From positions 1-35,000 of the forward strand of contig JAHBMJ010000448.1 of assembly GCA_018398765.1 (NCBI GenBank): DNA of 35,000 nt, written 5' to 3'. Positions 24,301-35,000 of this stretch are shown one piece after another. Position numbers and translations under genes: made by a program. The DNA is from Chromera velia. Lineage: Eukaryota > Sar > Chromeraceae. The notes beneath the pieces were generated by a model. That model was not told where the DNA came from. It searched no databases and worked only from the letters and a program-made list of their open reading frames with translations. Each line of letters begins with the position of its first letter. The stretch's first letter is position 1.

Positions 24301-27300
24301 CGGAGGGGGACGACATTCCACGGTATATCGGGCACGTGCGCCCCCCCAGCCTCAAGCCATTCCCTCATCAACCCAAGTCACATCGGCAGTCCCGACTTCT
24401 AGGGTTCCTCTGGCGGGGGGGGGCTTTGTCCAACTTCCGTTGTTGTCTGAGAATCCGTTTGCGGGTATCACGGTGAATCGGGACGGTATCGGATTTCGAT
24501 CTCTCACCAAGAGAACGTCTTCTCGTCATCAACACAAAAAGGACAGAGACAGAGAGAGGGGGGAGAGCAGATGCGAAAGAGTCATGAGAGGTGCGCCTGT
24601 GAATGCCCATGCAATCAATAGAGGCCCGGTCCATGCACACGCAGGAGGGAGACGCCTATCACCCCTCAAGGTTTACATCTCAACGACAGGGGACCACGGT
24701 AGACCCCCCCCCGACTCCGCACGCGATTGCGGGGCAGAAGCGGACCTTCAGACTTTGAGGGCCAAAGCAGCAGCCCTCCTTCAGGGCATAGCAGGGCAGA
24801 CAGAGGAAGCGACAACAACAGATGGAAAACCTAGCAGTATGGCCTTGACTACTAGGAGGGCTACAGACCCCCTCCCGGGGGGTGTCTTCCTAAGACAGCT
24901 GAAACAGCAGCAAGCGGGCCAGGGGTTGGACGGCCTTGAGAAGAGACGGGGGTCGTGTCCTGAAGCAGGGTCGCCTGCTCCTTTGTGTACTGACGGACCC
25001 CTTTGCCTGCCCTGTCCGGCGTGCAACGGGTGCAATGAGTCGTGCTCCCAGTGTTGCGGTAGTGGGAAGTGCCCCCCCTGCTGTCCCCTCATTGATCCCT
25101 CCACCTGCCCCCACCAACGTCGATTCTGCATCGACTGCGGTGAGACCTTCGGAGACATTTGCGAAGTACGGAAGGGTCTGGGACTCTCCTGTGAGAGCCC
25201 TCCGCCTTCTTGTCCTCACTTGACGGGCTTCTGTTTTGACTGTGGCAGTCAGCTGGTCGGTTTGGCCAACCGGAAGCCCAACGCTCTGTTTCCACAGAGT
25301 CAACAGACAACGGAGGAAAGCAGCGTGCCGACAGGAGGCAATCAAAGACAGTGGAAGGCCTCGTCAGAAGAGACCCCATCCTCCGCGGACTCCCACCCTC
25401 CCACGACAGTGCAGGAAGGGAGGGGGGGTCGGGAGAGAGACGGAAGAGGATCTCGGGAAAGGGGGCGACGTTCGGCATCTCCCCGTAGGGAAGGGGAGGA
25501 GGACAGACAAGGGCAGAGACGCCGAAGAAGCAGGGACACAGATGATGTGGCAGGGCGGGTAAGTGACTACATCCGCCGGCCCATCTCCGAGAGGACAGCC
25601 TACTCTCCTGGGAGAAGAAGAAGGAGTCCGGAGGACAGACGGCGCCGTAGTGGGGACAGAGAAAGAGACAGAGACAGACGGTGGCTGTCGGCCGACGAGG
25701 GTGCTTCCCGTCCCTCATCAGGTCAGACATCCTACGCATCCTCACACTACCATCCAGGTCGCCATTCGAGGCGGCATGGGGGACGTCACGGCCGCAGTGG
25801 TGGCAGGTCCCGTTCCCCCTTTCGCAGGGGTGTTCGTATCTGCAAAGACAGTTACTCTTCTGCCAATGCCTCCCCTTCCTCGAAAAATAGGCATAGGGAT
25901 GGGAAGAGAAGGGGAAATGGAGAAACAGTTGAGGATGGAGCAGGTGAGGTCGTGGAAAACGATGGAGATTACGTTGTGCTCAGACTGAGCAAAGAGGTCA
26001 CTCAGGACATATTCACTCGACTGATAAGGAGCACCTCAACCAGAAGCACAGACCATGCCCCAGGAGGAAATCCATCTGACGCAACAGGCTCCCCTCCAAT
26101 CGGGCCAGACGGCCTCCCTCCTCCCGTTTGTGTCCAGCCTGCATACGATGCGAATTTTATGCAGTGTGCTGGACCAGTCTACCTTCAGCAATACCCGCCG
26201 GCTGTTGACCCATACGGAGGGGCAGCTGTTTCCCCCCCCCTCCCCCAGGTTGCCCATGCAGCCCCATATCCCCCGCCGGGCCCCCCTGCCCCCGCCCAGT
26301 CCCCCCCCGACACCACCGGAACACCATCCCAAGGCCCGTCCTCCCAACAGCAGTCGCCCCTGGGGGTCATGCACGTCTTCGCTCAGCCGTCCCCCGAGCC
26401 CGCACCTCCCGAGAAGACGAATGCTGACGGCTTAGACCAAAATGGGGCAGCTCTGTTCCGTCGCCTGCCGTCAAAGGACAGAGACAGAGAGCGGGAGTGC
26501 AGGGAGATGAGGCCTCAAACCGCAATGGGGAGAGAAGACCAACCACAGTACCGAGTGGGAAGGCCCAAGAGTGGAATGCGACCTCCGCCTGATGGCGACA
26601 GAGAGAGGGACTGGAAAGGGTGGGACGACAGGGGAGGAAGAGACAGGGACAGGGACAGAGATCGGGGGTATGGGAGGGGAGGAGAGCGTCATGTAGTCAG
26701 AGGAGGTCATTGGAATTCCTCTTCTCGATCCTTCTCTGGGTATTCTGATGAGGGTTCAGACACTGGACGGGGAGGGAGGGGAGGATACAGACGAGACAGG
26801 CCTGTGTCTGCCTCAGCCTCAGCCTCCACGTCCCAAGCCTATTCAGGCGACTTACACCTCCGATCTGTTCCTGAATATGACCGGCCTGACAGAAGACCGC
26901 GTCGAGACGACAGAGACAGAGACGGTCAGTGGATCGATGCATGAATTTCGACACAATATTTCCCAAATGGGTAAGCACATCGTGGAAATCACAGGAAGAT
27001 GAAAAGGGGGCAAAATCGTATAACGGCTTTTCGTTTCGCGTCTTATGAGAACGACTTCTCGAAAGCAGATTTATGTGGGGCTCTTTCACGGTGAAACTTC
27101 ATTTCCTTATTGTTCTTGGTTTTTAGTCATTTTTGCCAACCCCTTTTTGAATGCATGCAGATCGATACGACAGGGGAGGAGGACGCGATGGGCGTCGACT
27201 GCAGAGATACGGGAGTTTGGGAGACACGGGAGATTCTCGGGAGGGTGATGGTCACTGTCCTTTTCCTGAAGCAGGAGGAGGGGAGAGGTATGGTCGGGGA

Positions 27301-28606
27301 CCGAAGCCTTCAAGAGGACCCCAAAGAGGAAACAGCAGAGGAGGGCACAGGGACAGAGACAGAGACAGACGAGGAGGGGGGGAAAGGTCAAGTAGGAGAA
27401 AACGCAGACACAGTTATCGATCCTACGAAGACCCAGGAGTTGTCTATAAAGACCACCACCGACATCCAAACTACTATTACCCATACGACTGTGATTACCC
27501 CCCCCCGTCACCAGGCTGGGGTCCCTATTACCCCCCACCCCCCGTCGTTGCAAAGCCTTCACACAACGATCCAAGAGGCCACCCCCACCGCCTTCCACGC
27601 CCCCCTCCCCCGGCCCAAACCATCACACCCCCTGCATGCGGAGTAGAGGCACCCCCACCCCCGGTCCAGGTTGCAGAGGCCATCATGGAGCCCCACGCGG
27701 CCTCCGGCTCTACTGCCTCTGCGGCCACTGCAAGTCTACCCCCCCCCGAACAAAACGCAGGGGAACCAGGCTCACACTCCCAGACCGTCACGTCCCCCAG
27801 CCACTCCTCACAGGCCCACCCGGGCGGCGGGATGGCCTCTGGATCGGGGACCGGGTCTGGGAGCTCGATGTTGGTGCAGTGGGGAGCTCGGCCGCCCGAC
27901 AAGAAATATACTCTCCGTGCGACGGTGGGACAGTGGAAGGGGCAACGGCTTCTGTGGAAGAATCCGGCGAGGCACCAGGCGGCCCTCCGTCTTGCAACCA
28001 GCGACCCCGAGGCTGTGCTCTTCAGGTCGGTCCGTTGGCTTTGGTCGGCAGGCACATTGTTGGATTCAGAAAACAGTAGGAAGCTGTTTTTGCTGTTGCA
28101 GTTAAGGGGTAGATCGATAAGAGAACGGCTTGCATTGAAAGATATGGCATCTCGTGTGTCCCGGCCAAGACAGTTTTTGACAGGTAAGCTGAGCACAAAA
28201 CTGCTCCCCCCTGGTCTGCGTCGCTGCAAGGTGTGCGTGTGTGTGTTTGTGTGTGTGTGATATAGACAGTGAGAGATGAAGACACGCGAAAGTGGGGATT
28301 GCTCAATGAGTCTGAGAATCACTTTGAAAACAGCAGCTCATGTCTGTTTGGGTCTTTTTGGTCCGTGTACATGTGCAGAGAACCAGAGGTGTCCGTGCCC
28401 CCCCTTGCTCGAGGAAAAATTTTCTTCTCGCTGGTGCCGGTCAGTACGCTGCATCGATCGCTCCCTTTAGTCATCATCATTGTGGTCCCAAGTTCTGCCT
28501 GTCTACAAAAAGTTTCCTAGACAGAAAGGTCTCATAATCTTTTTGACTGAATGAGTTTTGCTCACAGACCGTAGAGGCTGACAAAATTGCCTGTTCTGTG
28601 CTCAAG

Positions 28607-28646
<40 letters not shown>

Positions 28647-28926
28647 CCTCTCCTACACAGACACGTACGTACGCACTGTCTTTTCTGTGTTCGTTGTTGC
28701 TCCTCTTCCGCTTTTTTCTTGTTTTTCTGTCCTTCCGATTGTTCCTTCTCCAATGGCTTCGCCACTTCTGCTTTTCCTTCCTGGAGGCCTTTTGTTTTTC
28801 TTCCTTCCCTTTTCTCTCCTACAGGCAAGCGAGCCTGGAGAGAGCACTTATTTCATCTACCTGGTCGACAAGGACACCATGGAGTGCAAGGAGAACATTC
28901 AGGTGGACGTCATATATCAGGACTGA
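21358..28926 (+). CDS. Very large low-complexity protein ending in an NPHP4-like Ig domain
   Basis: Five exons (21358-22221, 22556-26924, 27161-28025, 28379-28439 and 28825-28926) give 2,086 residues. ATG at 21358 has a strong context (AAGATGG). Residues up to about 1100 are Ser/Pro/Gln-rich, with Gln runs near 22966-23720 and a Cys-rich patch near 23786-23938. A second Cys-rich region (25003-25255) holds CPHQRRFCIDCG and CPHLTGFCFDCG. An Arg/Ser/Asp-rich region follows (about 25411-25930), then Pro-rich and RD-repeat segments. The last 100 or so residues read as an Ig-like domain: KKYTLRATVGQWKGQRLLWKN, SDPEAVLFR, PPLARGKIFFSLVP, FIYLVDKDTMECKENIQVDV, then IYQD. These resemble the final Ig-like domain and VxVIYQ end of nephrocystin-4, a ciliary transition-zone protein. 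The earlier C2 and Ig domains of NPHP4 were not seen, so orthology is uncertain. An alternative donor at 28184 gives another C-terminus. Confidence 0.85.
28609..28644. repeat. (CT)n microsatellite
   Basis: A pure CT run lies inside the last intron (28440-28824) of the NPHP4-like gene. Confidence 0.95.
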
Positions 28927-31201
28927 ATTAACCCATTCATGCATTCATGGGTGTCGAATCGGTCAAACGGAGCAGCAGAGAAAGAAACACATGCAGACTG
29001 AGGGAAGGGAGAGCGGCGTCTGTAAGTGAAAAGGAAGGCAGCTTGATGTGAAAAGTGAGGATTGACCAAGACTTTTAGGTGGAGGACAGATCGGGAGCTG
29101 GTACGTCTCTCAGAGGAGACAAGCAGACCCTCGGACCGAATCGTGATGCAATTCCCTGTAACCCTCCTCCCGTCCTTTTTTCTCTGTCTTCACTCCCTCT
29201 CGTCCGGCCTCGGTGTTGTTTGTATGTACAGGAAGGAGGAAGGAGACACAAAATACTCATGTACGCAAAAATAGAGAGCACAAAAGGGGCCATGAAGAAT
29301 GACACTTTGATGGTCAACTCGACGACCCCTTTTCCCTCCTCACCCCCACCCCTCCACCTTCCGTTGCCTGCTCCTTCCTCTTTCGCTCCGCCTTCGATCT
29401 TTTTGCCTTTAGACTTTCACTCCATCAATTTGCGAGCGAGGAAAAAATGAAGTCAGGCATCACCGACGACTCCCTCTGTCTGTCACACTTGACTTTAAGG
29501 GCTGAATGGGGAATGAGATTTCCTCTTCCCTCTCCCCTCTCCCCTCTCCCCTCTTCCTTCATTCCTTCCGGGGAGGCAAAGGGGAGGTCTCCCACCACCC
29601 TGTCACGGTATCGTGGATGAATGGAGTCAGTTCGCTCAATTGCATGCAAATTAATGGGTTGTCGTCGGAGGATCGAATTCCCCCCATGCAGGAGGGATCT
29701 ATCTCATGCACTTACTGCATGTTTGAATTGAGTTGAGGCGATTTGGTAGTCATACACTTTCTTAACCATTCACATTCAATTCAACTGCAACCCTTCTCTT
29801 TAATTGAAGTGCGTTCACCAATGACTAAGACGCAAGAGGTGGGAAAGGAAAGTGAGAGGTGGATGGATGTATCTGAATCGAATAATCTGATTCGCGTGGA
29901 ATCCTTAAAAGCGTCACCGCTCAAGCTTTTGCAGATTCACTTGGTGGATTTTGCTAACATGCATATACAGTAGGTGACACTCACTTTTCATAAAATGGAT
30001 ATCTTATCTACTGAGCTAGTTACCTGGTATCCTAACCTGGATGCCAACACGCACCTCTAGATGCACCTGCTATTAGTAAAAATCATGATTAATGTCAAAT
30101 CTGGTGCTAGATCTGGTGTCAAACAACATTTGCAAGTTTGTTAATGAATACAATAATTAATTGAATGCATTATCCAGTGACTACTGTTAATTATCATCAT
30201 TTTAAAGTTTATTATCAAATAGTGATGAAAAGGTATTCTAGTATATTCTAGTCTAGAGCTAGGTCTAGAGATGTCTAGAGTGATAATAAGATTATGGGAG
30301 CCTCTTGTGCAGTGCGTGTGTGATATATAGAGATTGATGCCAGTGTGTAAGGACAAGTTATCGAGGAACTTTTACACCCCCAATTAATTAAAATGCTAAA
30401 GCAGGACCAACAGTGCAGCTCCAGTTCACCATGCATTTCCTTATCCAAAAGGGGCCGGTGGAAATGCAGAACCAAAGCGCGACGGCATTATAACGTGACA
30501 GTCTTCTCTTTCCTAGTCTCTTTGCATGAACAAGATCGACCGCGATCTTCCTGCAATCCATGAATCCGACAGCACTCTGCAAGGCTTAATTCCCAGCAAG
30601 AACAGCTAGCGCAATCAACCGACTTCCAAGGCTGCATGGGGTTCCAGCTTGATCGTCACAAATTGACTCGATCATATGGTTAATTATGTGACCAGTTTCA
30701 AAGAGATTCGAGAATTTGGAAGTCAACGGAAGCTCTTTTCTTACTTTGCCAAATCGTAGTTAGGGACGAATCATCTCGATTTCTCGTGCTTGCTTACCAA
30801 GCAACTTTCATGTCTGTGCCTCCAGAGGAGGTTAGGCGTTTTTTCGTCGTTATCGTGGCACTGTCATTTGGTCTTTTGCTGCATGATGCGGAGTCATTAT
30901 GGTATGTTTCCTTGCTTTATTGAAGGTAAGTGAGTGAGTCAGGTTTCGGCGTGACTCTTTTGTGTCGTATGATATGTCGACAGGCAGCTCTCTCTTCCCC
31001 CTTTTTTTGCTATTTCTGTTTTTTTGGGTCGTGTGATTGAAGGGGGGTAGGAAAAATCGGATGAAATTGGAAACAATCACGAAAAAAACGGATGCAACTG
31101 AGTTTCGTTTCTCACCGTGCATTTTTCTCTCCCCCCCCCCTCTCTCTCTGTGTGTGTGTGTGTGTGTGTGTACACATGTGTGTGTGTGCGTGTGTGTTCA
31201 T
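28927..31201. other. Intergenic region between convergent genes
   Basis: The NPHP4-like gene ends at 28926 and the kinase gene ends at 31202, so 3' UTRs and polyadenylation sites of both should lie here. From about 29740 the sequence is AT-rich, with a cluster of TCTAG motifs near 30236-30282. Only short unsupported frames occur. I see no RNA gene and no transposon protein. Confidence 0.55.
31149..31198. repeat. (GT)n microsatellite immediately after the kinase stop codon
   Basis: TG repeats with a TACACATG interruption begin within four bases of the TAA at 31202-31204, so on the gene strand the 3' UTR opens with (CA)n. A short C/CT run flanks it at about 31131-31148. Confidence 0.95.
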
Positions 31202-32712
31202 TTAGAAGTCTTGACTCCAGTCGTCGGGGCCGTTGAGCTCGCCGGCATCGTGGGCGAGGGAGAGGGCGGAGCGTGACAGGCGAGCAGCATGGGCGGCCTT
31301 GTGTGGAATACGGATGCCGGTCTTGTGTCTTTGGAGGAACTCAACGTGCTTCTGCGAGTGGTTGTCCGTGATCACGTCCTGCTCGTTGTCGGTGGAGTCC
31401 TCCTGATTGATTTGGGGCTGGTCAGAGATGGACTTGAGGTTACCGTTCGGGCCGTACATGGTCTGTTCGTTCAACCCGTTGATTCTGAGGAAATTCGGAG
31501 GGGGGGCAAACTGGACGTCGTTCTCATCGTCCTTGAAAACGATGGTGTCCTTATCCTCATTCAGAAGAACCGACTGGCTTTCCTTCTTGGCCAGCTTGCT
31601 GGTGCTGTCAAGCATTGTGGTGTAGGGCTCTCCGATATCCTTCAACTGAAGGTTACGGTCGTAGGCCTCATTCTCCAAGTGGGCAGCCCCCTTGACCTTC
31701 CCACCAGAGCTGAACAGCTTTCGCTTCATGTTCGTGGTGTCCCAAAACTTGTTCTCCTTGAGAACGTTGGCCTCGAGCCACTTTTCGTACTCGGCCTGTC
31801 GTTGAACCCACGTGGCGTAGAAGGAGCGGATGCGGGCGTAGGATGTGGCAATGGCATGAGTGCTCGTCTGGTGGTCGTTCTCCCATCTGCACATGCACGT
31901 TCGTCAATTCATTCATCGATTCATCCGTTTATTCATTTATTCACTCACTTACTCATTCACATATGCTAGCATATTCACACTATTCCGGTTTTCTCTTACT
32001 CTTTTGCAGAAAACCTTTCTGGCCCAATCGGCCACTTGGAGGAACAAACGTTCAAAAACTTTCTGTCTCTTCGTTCCTTCCACCCCCCCTCTGTCTGGCC
32101 GCTTTTCAAGAAGACAGACAGACTGGCTGATAGATAAACAAACAGAAGAGAAAAAACAAGCAGAGAGACTTTCGGATGGATAGATGAACAGTCAGGCCTA
32201 GAACTAGACGGACGGATGGACGGACCCCTTTTTGTGCACTTGAATGAGGTCTCCCTTTCGGTGAGCGTCGTTGAAGATTCCGTACATGTGCGCAATTCCG
32301 TTGGCGTCCGTCTCTGTTCTCTTCGAGTTTTCCTCAATCAGTCGGAACCATTGCCAGAGAGAGTTGGCCACCTGATTCAGGTCCTTCTCGACAACCCAGG
32401 CCTTCCCGGCTTGTGAGAACTGATCCGCTGTGCTGTCCGTTACCTGCAGACATGCAGGCAGGCAGGCAGGCAGGCAGGCCGAGAGGGAGGGACGGAGGGA
32501 GGGAGAGAGGAACAGAGTTAGGAATGCAAGATTCACCAGAAAGAGCATAACCTGAAGCCGTCAATTCGCTTGGGAGTTTGGTGTCTCTCTGTGCATTGTC
32601 GACGTTGATTCTTTCTCCCTTGCTTTCTTTCTCCCTGCCATCCCCACACACCCCCTCTTTGTTTGTTTGTTTGTTTGTTTCTTTCTTTCTTTCTTTCTTT
32701 CTTTCTCTCTTC

Positions 32713-32746
<34 letters not shown>

Positions 32747-34733
32747 CTCTTTCTTTCACCATTTCTTGTTTGGGTACTCAAACGCACATAACCCAAAGCG
32801 GTCTTTTAATGGATTGACACCCACGAACGTACCGCTGCTTTGATAAATGCCTTTGCGAGCGTCTCGTCAACATTTTGCAGGGCCTGCGCCGCGAGAGCCG
32901 CGGTGGGTAGGGGAGTGTCCTCGAAGTCGGTGGGCATCAGGGACTCGATGTAGGTCTGGAACTGATCGACACCTGCCTGGCGACTGGCCTGAAAGTTTAA
33001 TGCAAACAAACAGAAAGGAAAACAGCGAGAAGGAAATGCAGAAAACAGAGAGAGAGAGAGAGACGCGATCACTCAATGCTCGTCGGACTCTCGAGCAGCA
33101 GGCGGATCACAGTCTTCCTTTCTTCCTTCCAAGTCTTCTTTCTTTCATCCATTCCTGCTTTCCTTCCTTCCAAGTTTTCTTTTATTTTTCAGGACGGCAT
33201 GCCTAGCTCTCGAAGCTTACATGTAGGGACTCGATCTGCTTCATGGTCTCCTCTCACCGGATCCTGGCGACCAGATCATCCCCCTTATCCCCCATTCTCT
33301 TTTCAAACCGGTTACTGTTACTTGAGCATGCGAGTGCATATTGATTTATCCATCAGAAAGACAAATAGACAGAAAGACAAAAAGACAGACAGACAAAAAG
33401 ACAGACAGACAGACAGACAAAAAGGCAGATGGATAGATAGACAGACAGACAGACCTCAGGGTAGGCTCTGAAGAACTTGAGGCCCTCTGCTGTCCACCCG
33501 CCGTTGGGGGGCTCCAGCTCCTTCTGCTTCATCGCGGGACGGTCGATGACGTGCGTCATCGTGGCACCCACAGCCCTGCACGATCGATGGTTGCATGCAT
33601 GCAGGCATGCGTTCATTGCAGGTGCACAGGTGTTGCGTCTTTTCTTGTCTCTCTCCATGTGAGGATCTCTGTTCAGGCCTGTCCCCTCCGTCTCTGCGTG
33701 TGTATGTCTGGGTACGTTAATCAAAAGCTCTAGACAGACAGATACAGGGCCGACTCACCAGACGTCTCCGAGGAAGTTGTCCTGCATCCATGGCTCCCCT
33801 CCCTTGCGGGCTGCCCTCTGGAATGCGTGGTAGAACTCGTAGTTGGCGTACTCCTCCGTCACTGCAGAGGGCACGTCGCACCTCCTTTTGACGCCCTGGT
33901 CCTCCGTCTCGCCCTCCTCGCACTGGGACGCACCCCCAAGATCGATGAGGATGATCGATCCGTCCTCTCCGTCTGCCATGAAGTTGTCGGGCTTCATGTC
34001 GTTGTGGGCCCACCCAACTTTGTGCATGTCCTCAAGAGATTCCAGAAGAACCTTCGCCATGTACTTCATCGCATTGACGTATCTGCATGCGTGCAGGGAC
34101 AAAGCATGACAAGCAGAGAATATTTATCATCAGAGTGCGAAAGTGAAACCCTTGTAGATCTGACGATTGCTGCGTGGGGGCCATGTATGGGTGAGCCAGA
34201 TAGGAACCTAACGCCTCCAACAGCAGGAAGAAATCGAGCTTCGGTGGTCTCTCTGCTCCAGTAAGTCAACCCGTCTGCAGCCTCCGATTCTTTTGCCTTC
34301 CTTCTCTGTGTTCCCTTTCTTCCTTTCACCAATCATATTCCTGCACGCACAGTCTCATAAATGGCGCAGAGACTACAAGTAAAAAAGAGTGATTGCATTC
34401 TTGCACGTACTTCCCCATGATAGCAGTCTGCTTCTGCACCTTCTGGTCATCGTCGGAAGGGATGTCATACATCTGCATGCGGAGGGACGCGAAGGAAGCA
34501 ATTGAGGGCACAGACAGGGAGTACATGCATGGAAGCATTGCAGAAAGACAGAAAAGAGAGAAGCTAGCACAACCAGGAGACGGCGATCTGCGATGGGAAG
34601 CAGTCTCCGAGCCAGCGACTGTCACAGAGGGAACAGGTGATTGCAGCAGCACGCTCGCGCGCACTCACCCACACGCAGAGGGAGAGAAACAAAGAGGAGA
34701 GACGGGGGAAAGTCAACGCAACACCACACAATT

Positions 34734-34764
<31 letters not shown>

Positions 34765-35000
34765 TTGACCGGATCACACCGACTCACCAAGTTGGATGTG
34801 AGCTCTCTGAGCTTCCTTCCAATGTTCAGGCCGTCACCCCCGTTGTAGTATTTCATCACCATCATGTCCTCGATGCGGTCTCCCCTGACGATGTTGGCCC
34901 ACCCATAGACTTCCGCCAGGTGGCGTTGCGGTTTATTCTCGTCACGTGCGGCCTCGTAAAGGGTCTTGTAGGTGATGAACTCTGTCTCTGTGACTCCCCT
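31202..35000 (-). CDS. Divergent protein kinase with long C-terminal extension (N-terminus beyond window)
   Basis: Seven exons join in frame: from the edge to 34788, then 34411-34472, 33759-34082, 33455-33575, 32833-32988, 32226-32443 and 31202-31886, giving at least 592 residues. A hinge-like MMVMKYYNGGDG precedes helix E. The catalytic loop HNDMKPDN (33983-34006) keeps Asp, Lys and Asn but has Asn for the HRD Arg. The metal-binding motif is DLG (33935-33943) instead of DFG. Subdomain IX reads GDVWAVGATM across an exon junction. All catalytic residues visible are kept, so activity is plausible; the Gly-loop and ATP Lys lie off the window. About 380 C-terminal residues match no family I know. 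The junction 32226 to 31886 uses a weak GTCCGT donor. A 30-nt exon at 33221-33250 (ETMKQIESLH, phase 0 on both sides) may also be included. Confidence 0.85.
31904..31960. repeat. (ATTC)n-like microsatellite
   Basis: Imperfect ATTC/TCAT tetranucleotide repeats lie in the last kinase-gene intron, close to the acceptor of exon 31202-31886. Confidence 0.85.
32454..32479. repeat. (GGCA)n microsatellite
   Basis: Tandem GGCA units lie about 10 bases outside exon 32226-32443, in the upstream intron of the kinase gene. Confidence 0.92.
32657..32757. repeat. (GTTT)n(CTTT)n microsatellite
   Basis: GTTT repeats pass into CTTT repeats in the intron 32444-32832 of the kinase gene. Open frames across it are repeat translations. 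Confidence 0.97.
33356..33454. repeat. (AGAC)n/(AAAGAC)n microsatellite containing a splice donor
   Basis: AGAC repeats reach the edge of exon 33455-33575. On the gene strand the intron therefore begins GTCTGTCTGTCTG, and the donor GT is the first repeat unit. Confidence 0.93.
34734..34759. repeat. (GA)n microsatellite
   Basis: A pure GA run lies in the intron 34473-34787 of the kinase gene, about 30 bases beyond the donor. Confidence 0.95.

Noticed and set aside
25089..25745. Minus-strand frames opposite the NPHP4-like gene
   Set aside because: They are shadows of a GC-rich coding exon; the plus frame is continuous over 4 kb with splice-consistent ends.
22649..26944. Taking the long open frame as a free-standing gene
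   Set aside because: Its first codon is GTG in mid-exon. The frame continues upstream to an acceptor at 22555 and joins in phase to 21358-22221, and it exits in phase at 26924.
32454..33455. Regularly repeated short units suggesting a CRISPR-like or satellite array
   Set aside because: They are tetranucleotide microsatellites in introns, without unique spacers.

Overview
The window is nuclear DNA of an intron-rich eukaryote, read from five spliced gene models, GT-AG introns with pyrimidine-rich acceptors, and many di- to tetranucleotide microsatellites inside introns. Two models are cilium genes, so the organism builds a motile flagellum. A unicellular alveolate-type alga (for example a chromerid) would fit the intron density, the frequent TGCATGC motif and the divergent kinase, but this placement is inference and no marker gene proves it.

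Layout: 1-238 is a (CA)n tract. 425-5433 (minus) is a large protein of unknown family, nine exons assembled, 3' end unresolved at the left edge. 5434-7241 is upstream sequence between two divergent genes. 7242-12936 (plus) is a 14-exon gene of unknown family with several tiny exons and a 1.3 kb AT-rich intron. 12937-16635 is AT-rich and apparently non-coding. 16636-19856 (minus) is a complete seven-exon gene for the axonemal inner-arm dynein light chain p28 (DNALI1), 251 residues. 19857-21357 is a shared upstream region with odd hairpins and short direct repeats. 21358-28926 (plus) is a five-exon gene for a 2,086-residue, mostly low-complexity protein ending in an Ig-like domain resembling the C-terminus of nephrocystin-4 (NPHP4). 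28927-31201 lies between convergent genes. 31202-35000 (minus) is a divergent protein kinase with a long C-terminal extension, its N-lobe running off the right edge.

The most interesting signals are: (i) 5' splice sites with C at intron position +3 (GTCAGT/GTCAGC), fixed by homology in the p28 gene and recurring in all five genes; (ii) the head-to-head arrangement of p28 and the NPHP4-like gene; (iii) the unusual NPHP4-like architecture with a paired Cys-His motif; and (iv) a nested, self-complementary hairpin structure in their shared upstream region.

All exon boundaries were assembled by hand from reading-frame and splice-phase continuity. Those of p28 are supported along their length by family conservation; the others are models.
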